NCBI GenBank assembly: GCA_934358235.1
Contig: CAKRKK010000121.1
Coordinates: 1-7,266, forward strand
Source of the DNA: an uncultured Lachnospira sp.
GTDB lineage: Bacteria; Bacillota; Clostridia; Lachnospirales; Lachnospiraceae
DNA: 7,266 bases
Direction of reading: 5' to 3'
The notes beneath the pieces are model-generated. The model had not been told where the DNA came from and did no database searches. It saw only the letters and a list, made by a program, of their open reading frames with translations. Made by a program: the position numbers and the translations under genes. Positions 1-6,774 of the stretch are shown here, piece after piece; positions within the stretch are counted from its first letter, which is position 1, and each line of letters starts with the position of its first letter.

Positions 1-528
1 GGTACGCATAGTAATCTTAGTGTTACCAGCTCCACGCTGGGCAGCATTAACACCCATCTGTATACAGTTAAATATCATACCACCCATGATTATCCTGAAA
101 TAAGCAACGGCGCCATAATGTGTTTCCTCTGTAGAGCCACAGAAACTGATGATTGGTCCTGCAAGAGTAACAAAACATATACTAAGAATAATGGCAGATA
201 CTATGATAAAAAGTATAGCTGTAAGCATGATTTCATTGGCAGAATCCTTACGTTGTTCGCCACGTCTTCTGGCAACAAGTGCTGATATAGAAACATTCAA
301 TGCAAAAAACAGAGCCAGCCCTAAAAGCTTAGGCTGTGTGGTGAGTCCGACAGCAGCAACAGAGGCGGAACCGAGGGAGCTTACCATTAGCGAGTCGATT
401 AATCCTGCAAATGCTATAAAGAAAGATTCAATTATAGCTGGCCATGCCATATTGATAGCAATTTTTAAAGTATCCTTATGATATTTGTTTTTAAAAGATT
501 TAGTGAGAGTGTTGCTTATATAATTCAT
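1..528 (-). CDS. MATE family multidrug/metabolite exporter, N-terminal part (runs off left edge)
   Basis: This is the first 176 residues of an integral membrane MATE transporter, a family that exports drugs or metabolites by Na+ or H+ antiport. The translation starts MNYISNTLTKSFKNKYHKD and then gives hydrophobic segments at about residues 22-48, 53-86, 99-127 and 138-160. MATE-like patterns are visible: a first helix ending in a GLIDSLMVSSLG turn (42-53), the VAAVGL start of the second helix (57-62), and AAQRGAGNTK (162-171), which matches the family's Q-x-x-GxT/N-x-x loop. The start ATG at 528-526 is preceded by GAGG about five bases upstream. It lies 193 bases downstream of the GH28 gene on the same strand, so it may share a transcript or use its own -10 at 593-598. 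It is a different MATE subtype from the one at 2236-3591. The substrate cannot be told from sequence. Confidence 0.9.
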   Translation of the reverse strand, partial: MNYISNTLTKSFKNKYHKDTLKIAINMAWPAIIESFFIAFAGLIDSLMVSSLGSASVAAVGLTTQPKLLGLALFFALNVSISALVARRRGEQRKDSANEIMLTAILFIIVSAIILSICFVTLAGPIISFCGSTEETHYGAVAYFRIIMGGMIFNCIQMGVNAAQRGAGNTKITMRT

Positions 529-592
529 ATATACCTCGTGTCATATACTCTGTGCATTTATTGTGCTTATAAAAAATGTCTGTAATTTTAAG

Positions 593-598
593 ATTATA
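593..598 (-). promoter_or_regulatory. Candidate -10 box for the left MATE gene
   Basis: A perfect TATAAT on the minus strand lies about 65 bases before the start codon of the left MATE gene. No good -35 box sits 16-18 bases upstream of it, and the region is very AT-rich, so a chance match is quite possible. Confidence 0.3.
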
Positions 599-683
599 AT
601 ATGTTATTTTTAAGAAATATAGCATATCAATATTTTACGATACATTAATCAGCTATATTGTTATAGCACTTTAATTATAAATA

Positions 684-708
684 GGCAAACATATATTGTT
701 TGTAAGCC
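684..708 (-). terminator. Weak hairpin after the GH28 gene
   Basis: A six-base inverted repeat (CAAACA / TGTTTG, five-base AT loop) lies 14 bases beyond the GH28 stop codon on the minus strand. Extra GG/CC pairing is possible across a bulge. It is not followed by a real T-run on the minus strand, so it is at best a weak terminator, and read-through into the left MATE gene is possible. Confidence 0.3.
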
Positions 709-721
709 AAGAACATACTTG

Positions 722-2083
722 TCATTCAGCATTGTTATGAAGTTGCTGGTTGTTATTATCCATAAGTGTTATAGCATTATTTGTCAGATGTATATTATTG
801 ATAATATATTGAGAGGTGTCTTCTTTAACATTGTAATATGCATCACATTCACAGGTGCAATCCTGCATTGTAATGTTGTTAATATATGATAGCAGGATGT
901 GAGGTTTTTTATAGCTGCCGTTCTTTAAAGAAGCCTCATTTTTAATATTGCTGAATTGTGTCCATGGATTAATGTTTATAAAGCTTGATACTTTTCCAGT
1001 TACATTTTTAATAAGTATATGTTCATAAAGCTGAGGCGTGTCAGGCCGCATTTTGAGCCACAGGAGATTATAACCATTATTTATATGGATATTTTGCATA
1101 ATAATATTACGATTGTGGATGGCTTCTGAACCACAGGTAAGGCAGCCATGACAGAAGTCATATATGCAGTCTTCAATTATTATTCTTTCATTTAGTCCGT
1201 TATCAGAATCAGTTTTTGCATTTATTCCTTTACCACCTTTAAGTGCAACTGCATCGTCATTGACATTAATGTGACATCTCTTTATGTGTACATCAGAACA
1301 TGCATCTATATCGATGGCATCGGTACTTGGGGCTTTCACCGGAGTACATGGGCTTGATATTGTACAGTTATAGATTGCTGTATGTGTACATTTATATATG
1401 TGGCATGTCCAGAACTGGGAGTCTTTCATATGGATACCAGATATAGTTACGTTGTCTGAATGTGCTATATATAAAAGGCGGGCACGCTGTTCATCCTTGT
1501 TTGTACAGTCAGGATTCCAGCTTCTTCTTAGCCAGAAGCATTTCCAGGCATACAGACCGTTGCCATCTATTGTTCCTTCACCATATATAGTGAAGCCATC
1601 TGCATGGCTGACATTAATAAGTGCGGCATAATACAGGCAGGTTTCACCTTCAATACGTGTTTTTATTACTGGATAGTCTGTAATATTCTGACTTCCCTTT
1701 AATATTCCGTTTTTTTCTATGTAAAGATTAACCCCTGGCTTAAAAAATAGTGCCCCTGTCATATAGGTTCCATCAGGTATTATAATATAACCTCCACCAT
1801 TGTCGTACACAGAGTTTATAAGCTTCTGGAATTGTTCTGTGTATATGTTACCATCATCTTTTATTCCATAGTCAGTTATAATATATGAACTGGCAGTAGC
1901 TGGTGGAGATTGTAAAGCTGACTCGATTTTGGTATAATTCGAATAAAACCAGTTATTTATGGGTGTACCATCAGGAAAGCTGCCATAGCTGGATGAGGAT
2001 TTATATGGTGAGCAGGAATCGGGATTAGATTGTGTATTGGTATTTAAGTTGTCTGCTTTGATGTCTGTATTAGTATGCTTCAT
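722..2083 (-). CDS. Glycoside hydrolase family 28 protein (polygalacturonase-like), no signal peptide
   Basis: This 453-residue protein has the right-handed beta-helix fold of GH28, whose members hydrolyse galacturonic-acid linkages in pectin. After a polar Asn/Ser/Thr-rich N-terminus (1-60) come the usual opening TDYGIKDDG (70-78), the GGGYIIIPDGTYMTG stretch (96-110) and GEGTIDGNG (168-176). The catalytic block is recognisable: STDAID (253-258, family NTDG), NDD (275-277), CHG with His312 (family GHG) and WLKMR (342-346, family RIK, with Lys344 kept). Repeated short beta-helix rungs (VTISGIHMK, IIIEDC, ILIKNV) fill the rest. There is no signal peptide and there are 17 cysteines, so it probably acts in the cytoplasm on imported pectin oligosaccharides; this is inference. 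The start codon has only a weak GAAAG-type ribosome site. It is transcribed away from the MATE gene at 2236 and towards the left MATE gene. Exo-acting galacturonidase or rhamnogalacturonan-type specificity are both possible. Confidence 0.9.
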   Translation of the reverse strand: MKHTNTDIKADNLNTNTQSNPDSCSPYKSSSSYGSFPDGTPINNWFYSNYTKIESALQSPPATASSYIITDYGIKDDGNIYTEQFQKLINSVYDNGGGYIIIPDGTYMTGALFFKPGVNLYIEKNGILKGSQNITDYPVIKTRIEGETCLYYAALINVSHADGFTIYGEGTIDGNGLYAWKCFWLRRSWNPDCTNKDEQRARLLYIAHSDNVTISGIHMKDSQFWTCHIYKCTHTAIYNCTISSPCTPVKAPSTDAIDIDACSDVHIKRCHINVNDDAVALKGGKGINAKTDSDNGLNERIIIEDCIYDFCHGCLTCGSEAIHNRNIIMQNIHINNGYNLLWLKMRPDTPQLYEHILIKNVTGKVSSFININPWTQFSNIKNEASLKNGSYKKPHILLSYINNITMQDCTCECDAYYNVKEDTSQYIINNIHLTNNAITLMDNNNQQLHNNAE

Positions 2084-2147
2084 TAGATTTCGCTTTCTGT
2101 ATATATTAATATTTTAATAACATGATGTATAATAGGGTATCAAAGTC

Positions 2148-2169
2148 GAGGACTTTTGCCCCCGACATC
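2148..2169 (-). repeat. Hairpin in the divergent GH28/MATE control region
   Basis: Read on the minus strand, GTCGGGGGC and GTCCTCGAC can pair over nine bases, with two G-U wobbles, around an AAAA loop. On the plus strand the same pairing has two A-C mismatches. The hairpin would lie about 65 bases upstream of the GH28 start, possibly in its 5' leader if transcription begins near the minus-strand TATAAT at 2183-2178. It overlaps the promoter-like repeat of the plus-strand MATE gene, so the fold may be a by-product of that element. Confidence 0.35.
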
Positions 2170-2190
2170 ATTTTATCATTATAGCATAAT
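2149..2190 (+). promoter_or_regulatory. Promoter with conserved 22-base element, copy 1 (MATE gene)
   Basis: The element at 2149-2170 reads AGGACTTTTG, a variable base (C), CC, a variable base (C), then CGACATCA. Inside it, CCGACA (2162-2167) can serve as a -35 box, followed by exactly 17 bases and CATAAT (2185-2190) as -10. This predicts a start of transcription near 2197 and a leader of about 39 bases before the MATE start. Copy 2 at 5199-5240 has the same element and the same spacing, which makes a chance match unlikely. Confidence 0.55.
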
Positions 2191-2224
2191 ATAAAAACAA
2201 ATGTGCGTAAAAGATACGCAGGAA

Positions 2225-2229
2225 TGGAG
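2225..2229 (+). promoter_or_regulatory. Ribosome binding site that fixes the MATE start
   Basis: TGGAG lies six bases before the ATG at 2236. The longer in-frame starts (GTG at 2203, ATG at 2224) have no properly spaced ribosome site, and 2203 would fall almost at the predicted transcription start. The ATG at 2236 is therefore preferred. Confidence 0.65.
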
Positions 2230-2235
2230 ATTAAT

Positions 2236-3591
2236 ATGTCAGATACAACGAATCTTGGAGAAGGAAGTATAGGCTCACTGCTTGCAAAGCTGGCTGTTCC
2301 GGCAGTTGTAGCGCAGGTAGTCAATCTTTTATACAATATAGTAGACAGAATATATATAGGCCATATTCCTGGCATAGGTGCGAGTGCATTAACAGGTGTT
2401 GGATTATTCACACCTATACTTATGCTTATCAATGCATTTGCAATGTTAGCAGGTTCAGGTGGAGCTCCTAGAGCAGCTATATATATGGGAAAGAAGGATA
2501 ATGAAACTGCACAGAAAATAATGGGAAACTGTTTTTCGTTTCTTATGATATGCGCAGTTGCACTTACTGTCATATTCTATGCGGCAGCACCAACACTTCT
2601 TGTATGGTTTGGTGCAAGTAGTGCAACACTTGAATATGCGGTGTCATATGCAAGAATATATATACTTGGAAGTATATTTGTTGTTATTGTATTAGGCATG
2701 AATCTTTTTATAACAACGCAGGGCTTTGCGAAGATAAGTATGCTTACAACGGTAATAGGTGCGGTCATTAACATAGTACTTGATCCAATATTTATATTCG
2801 TATTCGGAATGGGAGTTAAGGGTGCAGCGCTAGCGACTATTATAAGCCAGGCTGTAGGTGCGGTATGGATATTAAGATTTCTTACCGGTAATAAGACGAT
2901 ATTAAAGCTTAAGGTGAGTGATTTAAGGTTAAAGGGCAGTATAATAGGTCCATGTCTTGCACTTGGAATATCAAGCTTTGTTATGTTGTCAACGGAGAGT
3001 ATTCTTTCAATAAGCTTTACATCTAGTCTGTCAAGATATGGTGGAGATGTAGCGGTTGGAGCCATGACTATCATTACAAGTACCAACCAGCTTGTTGTCA
3101 TGCCAGTACAGGGAATATGTCAGGGGGCACAGCCCATTATAAGTTATAACTATGGTGCCAATAAAAAGGACAGAGTTAAGAAAGCATTTTTTCTGCAGTT
3201 TAAAATATGTGTAATATTCACATGTATAAGCTGGCTTGTAATGATGTTGTTCCCACAGATATTTGCAGGAATGTTTACAGCAGATGCTAGTCTGGTAAGC
3301 TATACATCATGGGCACTACGCATATATATGGCAGGAATCTTTGCACTTGGCTTCCAGGTAAGCTGTCAGCAGGGCTTTATGGCGCTTGGACAGGCAAAGG
3401 TAAGTCTTGTTATGGCGTGCTTAAGAAAGTTGATTCTGCTGATTCCGCTTATATTTACGTTACCATTGCTGCTTTCAGATAAGGTGTTTGCAGTATTCTT
3501 AGCAGAGCCGGTCAGCGATATCATAGCTGCGATAGTAACAACAACAGTATTTATGACGAAGTTTAATGGTATACTTGAACATAAGAAATAA
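2236..3591 (+). CDS. MATE family efflux transporter, MepA-like, complete
   Basis: This is a complete 451-residue MATE transporter of normal family length, with about 12 hydrophobic segments in two homologous halves. MepA-type signatures are visible: LLAKLAVPAVVAQVVNLLYNIVDRIYIGH (about 15-43), GSGGAPRAAIYMGKKD (73-88), VINIVLDPIFIFVFGMGVKGAALAT (177-201) and, in the second half, MPVQGICQGAQPIISYNYGA (289-308), followed by GFQVSCQQGFMALGQAK (372-388). Such proteins sit in the cytoplasmic membrane and export cationic drugs or metabolites using an ion gradient. The gene is divergent from the GH28 gene. It has its own promoter, which shares an element with that of the PucR gene. No convincing terminator follows, so some read-through towards the deaminase gene is possible. 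The substrate is unknown. Confidence 0.93.
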   Translation: MSDTTNLGEGSIGSLLAKLAVPAVVAQVVNLLYNIVDRIYIGHIPGIGASALTGVGLFTPILMLINAFAMLAGSGGAPRAAIYMGKKDNETAQKIMGNCFSFLMICAVALTVIFYAAAPTLLVWFGASSATLEYAVSYARIYILGSIFVVIVLGMNLFITTQGFAKISMLTTVIGAVINIVLDPIFIFVFGMGVKGAALATIISQAVGAVWILRFLTGNKTILKLKVSDLRLKGSIIGPCLALGISSFVMLSTESILSISFTSSLSRYGGDVAVGAMTIITSTNQLVVMPVQGICQGAQPIISYNYGANKKDRVKKAFFLQFKICVIFTCISWLVMMLFPQIFAGMFTADASLVSYTSWALRIYMAGIFALGFQVSCQQGFMALGQAKVSLVMACLRKLILLIPLIFTLPLLLSDKVFAVFLAEPVSDIIAAIVTTTVFMTKFNGILEHKK

Positions 3592-3693
3592 CAAATATAT
3601 TAATTATATCATCTATTATGTCCTGACAGAACAAAAAGGAGCAGCATAGCTTGTTAAAACAGTATAAAAATCTTGTCACCAGTGCACAAAATA

Positions 3694-3722
3694 TTGATAA
3701 GAACATAACATAGGATTATATT
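3694..3722 (+). promoter_or_regulatory. Promoter of the deaminase gene
   Basis: TTGATA (3694-3699), a 17-base spacer and TATATT (3717-3722) form a good housekeeping-type promoter. Transcription would start near 3729, giving a leader of roughly 74 bases that contains the inverted repeat at 3758-3773. The 22-base element found before the MATE and PucR genes is absent here. Confidence 0.55.
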
Positions 3723-3757
3723 CTGGTCATAAAGAAACAACAAGAATTATTCGGTAT

Positions 3758-3773
3758 CGATAAAAACTTATCG
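3758..3773 (+). promoter_or_regulatory. Inverted repeat in the deaminase leader, possible operator
   Basis: CGATAA and TTATCG form a perfect six-base inverted repeat around AAAC. It lies about 35 bases downstream of the predicted -10 box and 29 bases before the start codon. The position fits an operator or a small leader hairpin upstream of the ribosome site. The PucR-family regulator encoded downstream is an obvious candidate ligand, but nothing in the sequence proves it. Confidence 0.35.
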
Positions 3774-3802
3774 TATAAAAATAATAATCAGGAGGTTTTA
3801 TT

Positions 3803-5065
3803 ATGGCTAGAAGGAAGTTTATTAACGCAAAGTTAAAGGGATATAATGAGTTACAGGAAATACTTGTAGAGGATGGAGTGTTTAAAAAGATTGCACCATC
3901 TATTGAGGTTGCTGCTGACTGTGAGGTAGAAGATCTTGGAGGTAAGCTTACATTGCCACCATATGTAGATCCACATATTCATCTTGATTATGTATTCACG
4001 GCAAGAAAGCAGGGAGCTATGAATGGAACAGGTACTTTGTTTGAAGGAATACAAAGATGGAGTGAAACCAAGTCGGATCTTACTATAGATGAGATAAAGG
4101 CAAGAGCTATAAAGGCAGTTAAGATGGAAGTATCACATGGTGTACAGTATATCAGGACACATGCAGATGTAACAGATCCTAACCTTACAGCACTTAAGGC
4201 GTTGCTTGAGTTAAAGGAAGAACTGAAGGACATAGTAACTATCCAGATAGTTTCTTTCCCACAGGAGGGTATGTACTCATATAAGGATGGAGATAAACTT
4301 GTAGAAGAAGGACTTAAGATGGGTGCCGATTGTGTTGGTGGCATACCACATTTTGAATACTGCAGGGAGTTTGGTGAGAAGTCTATACATAAGGTTGTTG
4401 AACTTGCAGTTAAGTATGATAAGCTTATTGATGTACATTGTGATGAAAGTGATGATCCTATGAGCAGATTCGTAGAGCTTCTTACAGCACTTTCAATAGT
4501 TGAAGGAATCGGACCTAAGACAACAGCAAGCCACACTTGTTCACTTGGCTCTGTTGATAACAGCTATGCATTCAGAATGATGAAGAACTTTAAAAAGTCA
4601 GGTCTTAACTTTATATCCTGCCCAACAGAGAATATATATCTTCAGGGCAGACAGGATACTTATCCTAAGAGAAGAGGCCTTACGAGGGTTAAGGAGTTAT
4701 ACGAAAATGGTATAAATGTATGCTTTGCACAGGATTCTATACAGGATCCATGGTATCCAGCCGGCAACGGCAACCTTATGAATGTCCTTGATAATGGTAT
4801 TCATATCGCGCAGATGATGTCGTTTGAGGAGATGGATAACTGTCTTGATCTTATAACAGTGAATGGTGCTAAGACTATGAACATATCAGACCAATACGGT
4901 ATTGAAGCAGGAAAGCCAGCTAACTTTATTGTAGTTGATGCTAAAAGCGAGTTTGAAGCAGTATGTGAAAGAGCTGATGTAGTGGCAAGCATCCGTGATG
5001 GAGAATATCTTTTCAAGAAGGCTCCGGTACAGTATGAGGCTTTGAGTGATTTTATGGCAAAGTAA
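3803..5065 (+). CDS. Cytosine deaminase (CodA) family metal-dependent amidohydrolase
   Basis: This 420-residue cytoplasmic TIM-barrel amidohydrolase is clearly homologous over its whole length to E. coli CodA, which deaminates cytosine to uracil and ammonia. The metal ligands are present: His58 and His60 (PPYVDPHIHLD), His212 (DVHCDE) and Asp311. So are the catalytic or binding residues Gln154 (FPQEG), Glu215, His244 (TASHT) and Trp317 (DPWYP). GTLFEGIQRW (76-85) and LQGRQDTYPKRRG (280-292) are also CodA-like. The loop around the last metal ligand differs: CodA has GHDDVFDPW, this protein AQDSIQDPW (309-317), so CodA Asp314 is Ser312 and Phe316 is Gln314. Position 314 is known to influence CodA substrate choice, so the substrate may be cytosine, isoguanine, creatinine or another cyclic amidine; no gene symbol is given for this reason. 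AGGAGG seven bases before the ATG fixes the start. It has its own promoter and terminator, and a PucR-type regulator follows. Confidence 0.92.
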   Translation: MARRKFINAKLKGYNELQEILVEDGVFKKIAPSIEVAADCEVEDLGGKLTLPPYVDPHIHLDYVFTARKQGAMNGTGTLFEGIQRWSETKSDLTIDEIKARAIKAVKMEVSHGVQYIRTHADVTDPNLTALKALLELKEELKDIVTIQIVSFPQEGMYSYKDGDKLVEEGLKMGADCVGGIPHFEYCREFGEKSIHKVVELAVKYDKLIDVHCDESDDPMSRFVELLTALSIVEGIGPKTTASHTCSLGSVDNSYAFRMMKNFKKSGLNFISCPTENIYLQGRQDTYPKRRGLTRVKELYENGINVCFAQDSIQDPWYPAGNGNLMNVLDNGIHIAQMMSFEEMDNCLDLITVNGAKTMNISDQYGIEAGKPANFIVVDAKSEFEAVCERADVVASIRDGEYLFKKAPVQYEALSDFMAK

Positions 5066-5121
5066 GAGTGAATGATAGTTAATAAATTCATAGTTGATAA
5101 AGCAGAATTATGATGTGTAAC

Positions 5122-5168
5122 AAACAGATTAGATTAGTTTACTTGTAAGCCTATCTAATCTGTTTTTT
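5122..5168 (+). terminator. Intrinsic terminator after the deaminase gene
   Basis: AAACAGATTAGAT (5122-5134) pairs perfectly over 13 bases with 5153-5165. An 18-base loop containing a small inner TTAC/GTAA hairpin separates the arms, and the right arm runs into six Ts (5163-5168). It begins 57 bases after the deaminase stop codon and separates that gene from the regulator. Confidence 0.9.
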
Positions 5169-5198
5169 GATGTTTTATGATATATAAATAATGCAAAA

Positions 5199-5240
5199 AG
5201 GACTTTTGACCACGACATCAAATATATGTTAATATACAAT
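5199..5240 (+). promoter_or_regulatory. Promoter with conserved 22-base element, copy 2 (PucR gene)
   Basis: The element at 5199-5220 matches copy 1 at 20 of 22 positions: AGGACTTTTG, A, CC, A, CGACATCA. ACGACA (5212-5217), a 17-base spacer and TACAAT (5235-5240) make a promoter with the same geometry as copy 1. Transcription would start near 5247, with a leader of about 43 bases. The element sits 69 bases before the start codon here and 65 bases before it in the MATE case. Confidence 0.55.
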
Positions 5241-5289
5241 ACATGAACGTTTTATATCGCATAGGATTAAAGTTTGACAGGAGAGAAAA

Positions 5290-6588
5290 ATGTTTGAATG
5301 TAAAGATCTATTAACATTGCCGTCTATGGCACAGGCGAGAATAATTGCAGGTAAGAGTGGATTATCTAACAGTATAAGATGGGTATATAAGCCGGAAAAT
5401 ATGAATTTTGCCAAGTGGGTCAAAGGTCAGGAGCTTCTTATAATAAGTACTCCTGTTATTCAGAGTGAAGATTTTAATCTGCCGCTTGTTATTAAAAAAG
5501 CAAATAAGCTTAATATGTCGGGAGCACTGCTTCTGACAGGTGACAAGTATATAGCCAGCATAGACAGCAGTATAGTATCGTATGCGAATCTTAATAATTT
5601 TCCGATATTTGTTATATCTGGAGAGATTCCACTTGTAGATATATTTGAAGAAATCGGACATGCAATAGCTTATAACAAGAATTCAGATGCCCTTAGTGAC
5701 GATATTCTGTCAGGGATTATATTTGGCAAGAATATTAATGCAGATGCATTTGCAATGAAGTTTTCGGAAGCTGGTTATGCTTTGGATGGTAAGAACCGCA
5801 TGTTTACAATAAATATTCATGGTGACAGAAGAATAGAAGAATATGAATATGACACAGTTATAAGTAAAGTAAAAAATGAATTCAATTCAGGTAACCTGAA
5901 TGCTTTGTTATCAAGATATGGCAATAATATTGTCGGTTGTTTCTGCTTTAAAACAGGAGAGGTCGATGTGCAGGATAACAATATGTCCTATAGTAATATG
6001 CATGGAAGTGATATATCAGAGATTACTCCAGTTGATTTATCAATGAAAAACATACAGGACACTGATACAGGGAGTGAACCGGATGAAAAAGAAGTGCTGG
6101 CTAAGATATATAGCAGCTTATCAGAGTACCTTTATAGTATAAGCTCTGATATAAAGCTTGTTGTGGGAGTTGGATGCGCATATGAAGGAATAGGTGATTT
6201 ACAGAAGAGCTTTACAGAAGCATCAAGATGTGTGATACTCTCAGAGAAAATGAATATGTCAGGAAGAGTATTCTGGTATGAAGAGATGGGAATATATAAC
6301 CTGTTTTCAGAGCTGGCAGATAAAAAGGTTATGCAGGAATTCATAGACAGTACGTTGGGAGTTATTATTGAGTATGACAGGAATAATAATTCTAAGCTGC
6401 TGGAAACGTTGAAAGCATATTTATGGAACAATAACAGTCTTATTCATGCATCTGAACAGTTATACACCCATAGGAATACAGTTAAGTACAGAGTGCAGCG
6501 TATAAGCCAGTTAACAGGCAGGGATTTTGATGATGCCATAACCAGGCTTGAATATATGAATGCCATTATATGTATGGAAATCAGTTGA
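5290..6588 (+). CDS. PucR family transcriptional regulator
   Basis: This 432-residue protein has the PucR-family layout. An N-terminal PucR-type sensing domain (about 1-125) opens with a LLTLPSMAQARIIAGKSGLSNSIRWV stretch and contains GQELLIISTP (47-55) and GALLLTGDKYI (78-88). A divergent GGDEF-like/CdaR middle domain follows (about 140-330), with GVGCAYEGIGDLQKSFTEASRCV (293-315) at its end. The C-terminal PucR-type helix-turn-helix (about 368-428) includes SLIHASEQLYTHRNTVKYRVQRISQLTGRD (383-412), the family hallmark. Relatives control purine, allantoin, amino-acid or nucleobase catabolism by sensing a metabolite. The ATG is preceded by AGGAG with six bases of spacing. It follows the deaminase gene but is separated by a terminator and has its own promoter. 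It probably regulates the deaminase and/or the transporter gene at the right edge; this is inference from neighbourhood. Confidence 0.92.
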   Translation: MFECKDLLTLPSMAQARIIAGKSGLSNSIRWVYKPENMNFAKWVKGQELLIISTPVIQSEDFNLPLVIKKANKLNMSGALLLTGDKYIASIDSSIVSYANLNNFPIFVISGEIPLVDIFEEIGHAIAYNKNSDALSDDILSGIIFGKNINADAFAMKFSEAGYALDGKNRMFTINIHGDRRIEEYEYDTVISKVKNEFNSGNLNALLSRYGNNIVGCFCFKTGEVDVQDNNMSYSNMHGSDISEITPVDLSMKNIQDTDTGSEPDEKEVLAKIYSSLSEYLYSISSDIKLVVGVGCAYEGIGDLQKSFTEASRCVILSEKMNMSGRVFWYEEMGIYNLFSELADKKVMQEFIDSTLGVIIEYDRNNNSKLLETLKAYLWNNNSLIHASEQLYTHRNTVKYRVQRISQLTGRDFDDAITRLEYMNAIICMEIS

Positions 6589-6626
6589 TGGCATATTATC
6601 ATGATGTACGTTGAGTAGTAATGCTG

Positions 6627-6645
6627 TTTGTGCTATGAGCACAAA
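6627..6645 (+). repeat. Compact hairpin downstream of the PucR gene
   Basis: TTTGTGCT and AGCACAAA form a perfect eight-base inverted repeat with a three-base ATG loop, extendable by two G-U pairs. It lies 38 bases after the regulator stop. No T-run follows, so it is not a standard terminator. It could stabilise the transcript end or be a protein-binding palindrome. Confidence 0.45.
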
Positions 6646-6774
6646 TGAGCTGTAATTGATTTGTATCTGAATGATATAAAGCACGTTGATGAAATATTTT
6701 ATGTTGAAACATATAAGGCTGGGTGATATATTACACTCGTGGACAGGAAGTAATAAATAAATATTTTAAGAAGC

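Noticed and set aside
149..481. Plus-strand open frame of 110 codons at the left edge
   Set aside because: The minus strand here encodes a convincing MATE protein up to the window edge; the plus-strand frame is its shadow.
2203..2235. Longer N-terminus of the MATE exporter from GTG at 2203 or ATG at 2224
   Set aside because: There is no correctly spaced ribosome site for either, and the extra residues are basic and unlike MepA-type N-termini; ATG at 2236 has TGGAG at good spacing.
2106..2573. Long minus-strand open frame over the start of the MATE gene
   Set aside because: It is antisense to clearly conserved MATE coding sequence, has no ribosome site, and its translation shows no family features.
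3651..3713. A 20-codon frame starting with TTG, preceded by AAGGAG nine bases upstream, ahead of the deaminase gene
   Set aside because: It overlaps the predicted deaminase promoter, uses a rare start, and has no recognisable composition for a leader peptide; it is likely chance.
3988..4536. Minus-strand open frame of 182 codons inside the deaminase gene
   Set aside because: It is the complement of a highly conserved CodA-like region and its Ser/Leu-rich translation has no independent support.
5206..5235. Alternative promoter reading TTGACC with TAATAT at 18 bases upstream of the PucR gene
   Set aside because: It is possible, but the matching site at copy 1 (TTGCCC) has no equally good -10 at the same distance, whereas the CGACA reading gives 17-base spacing in both copies.
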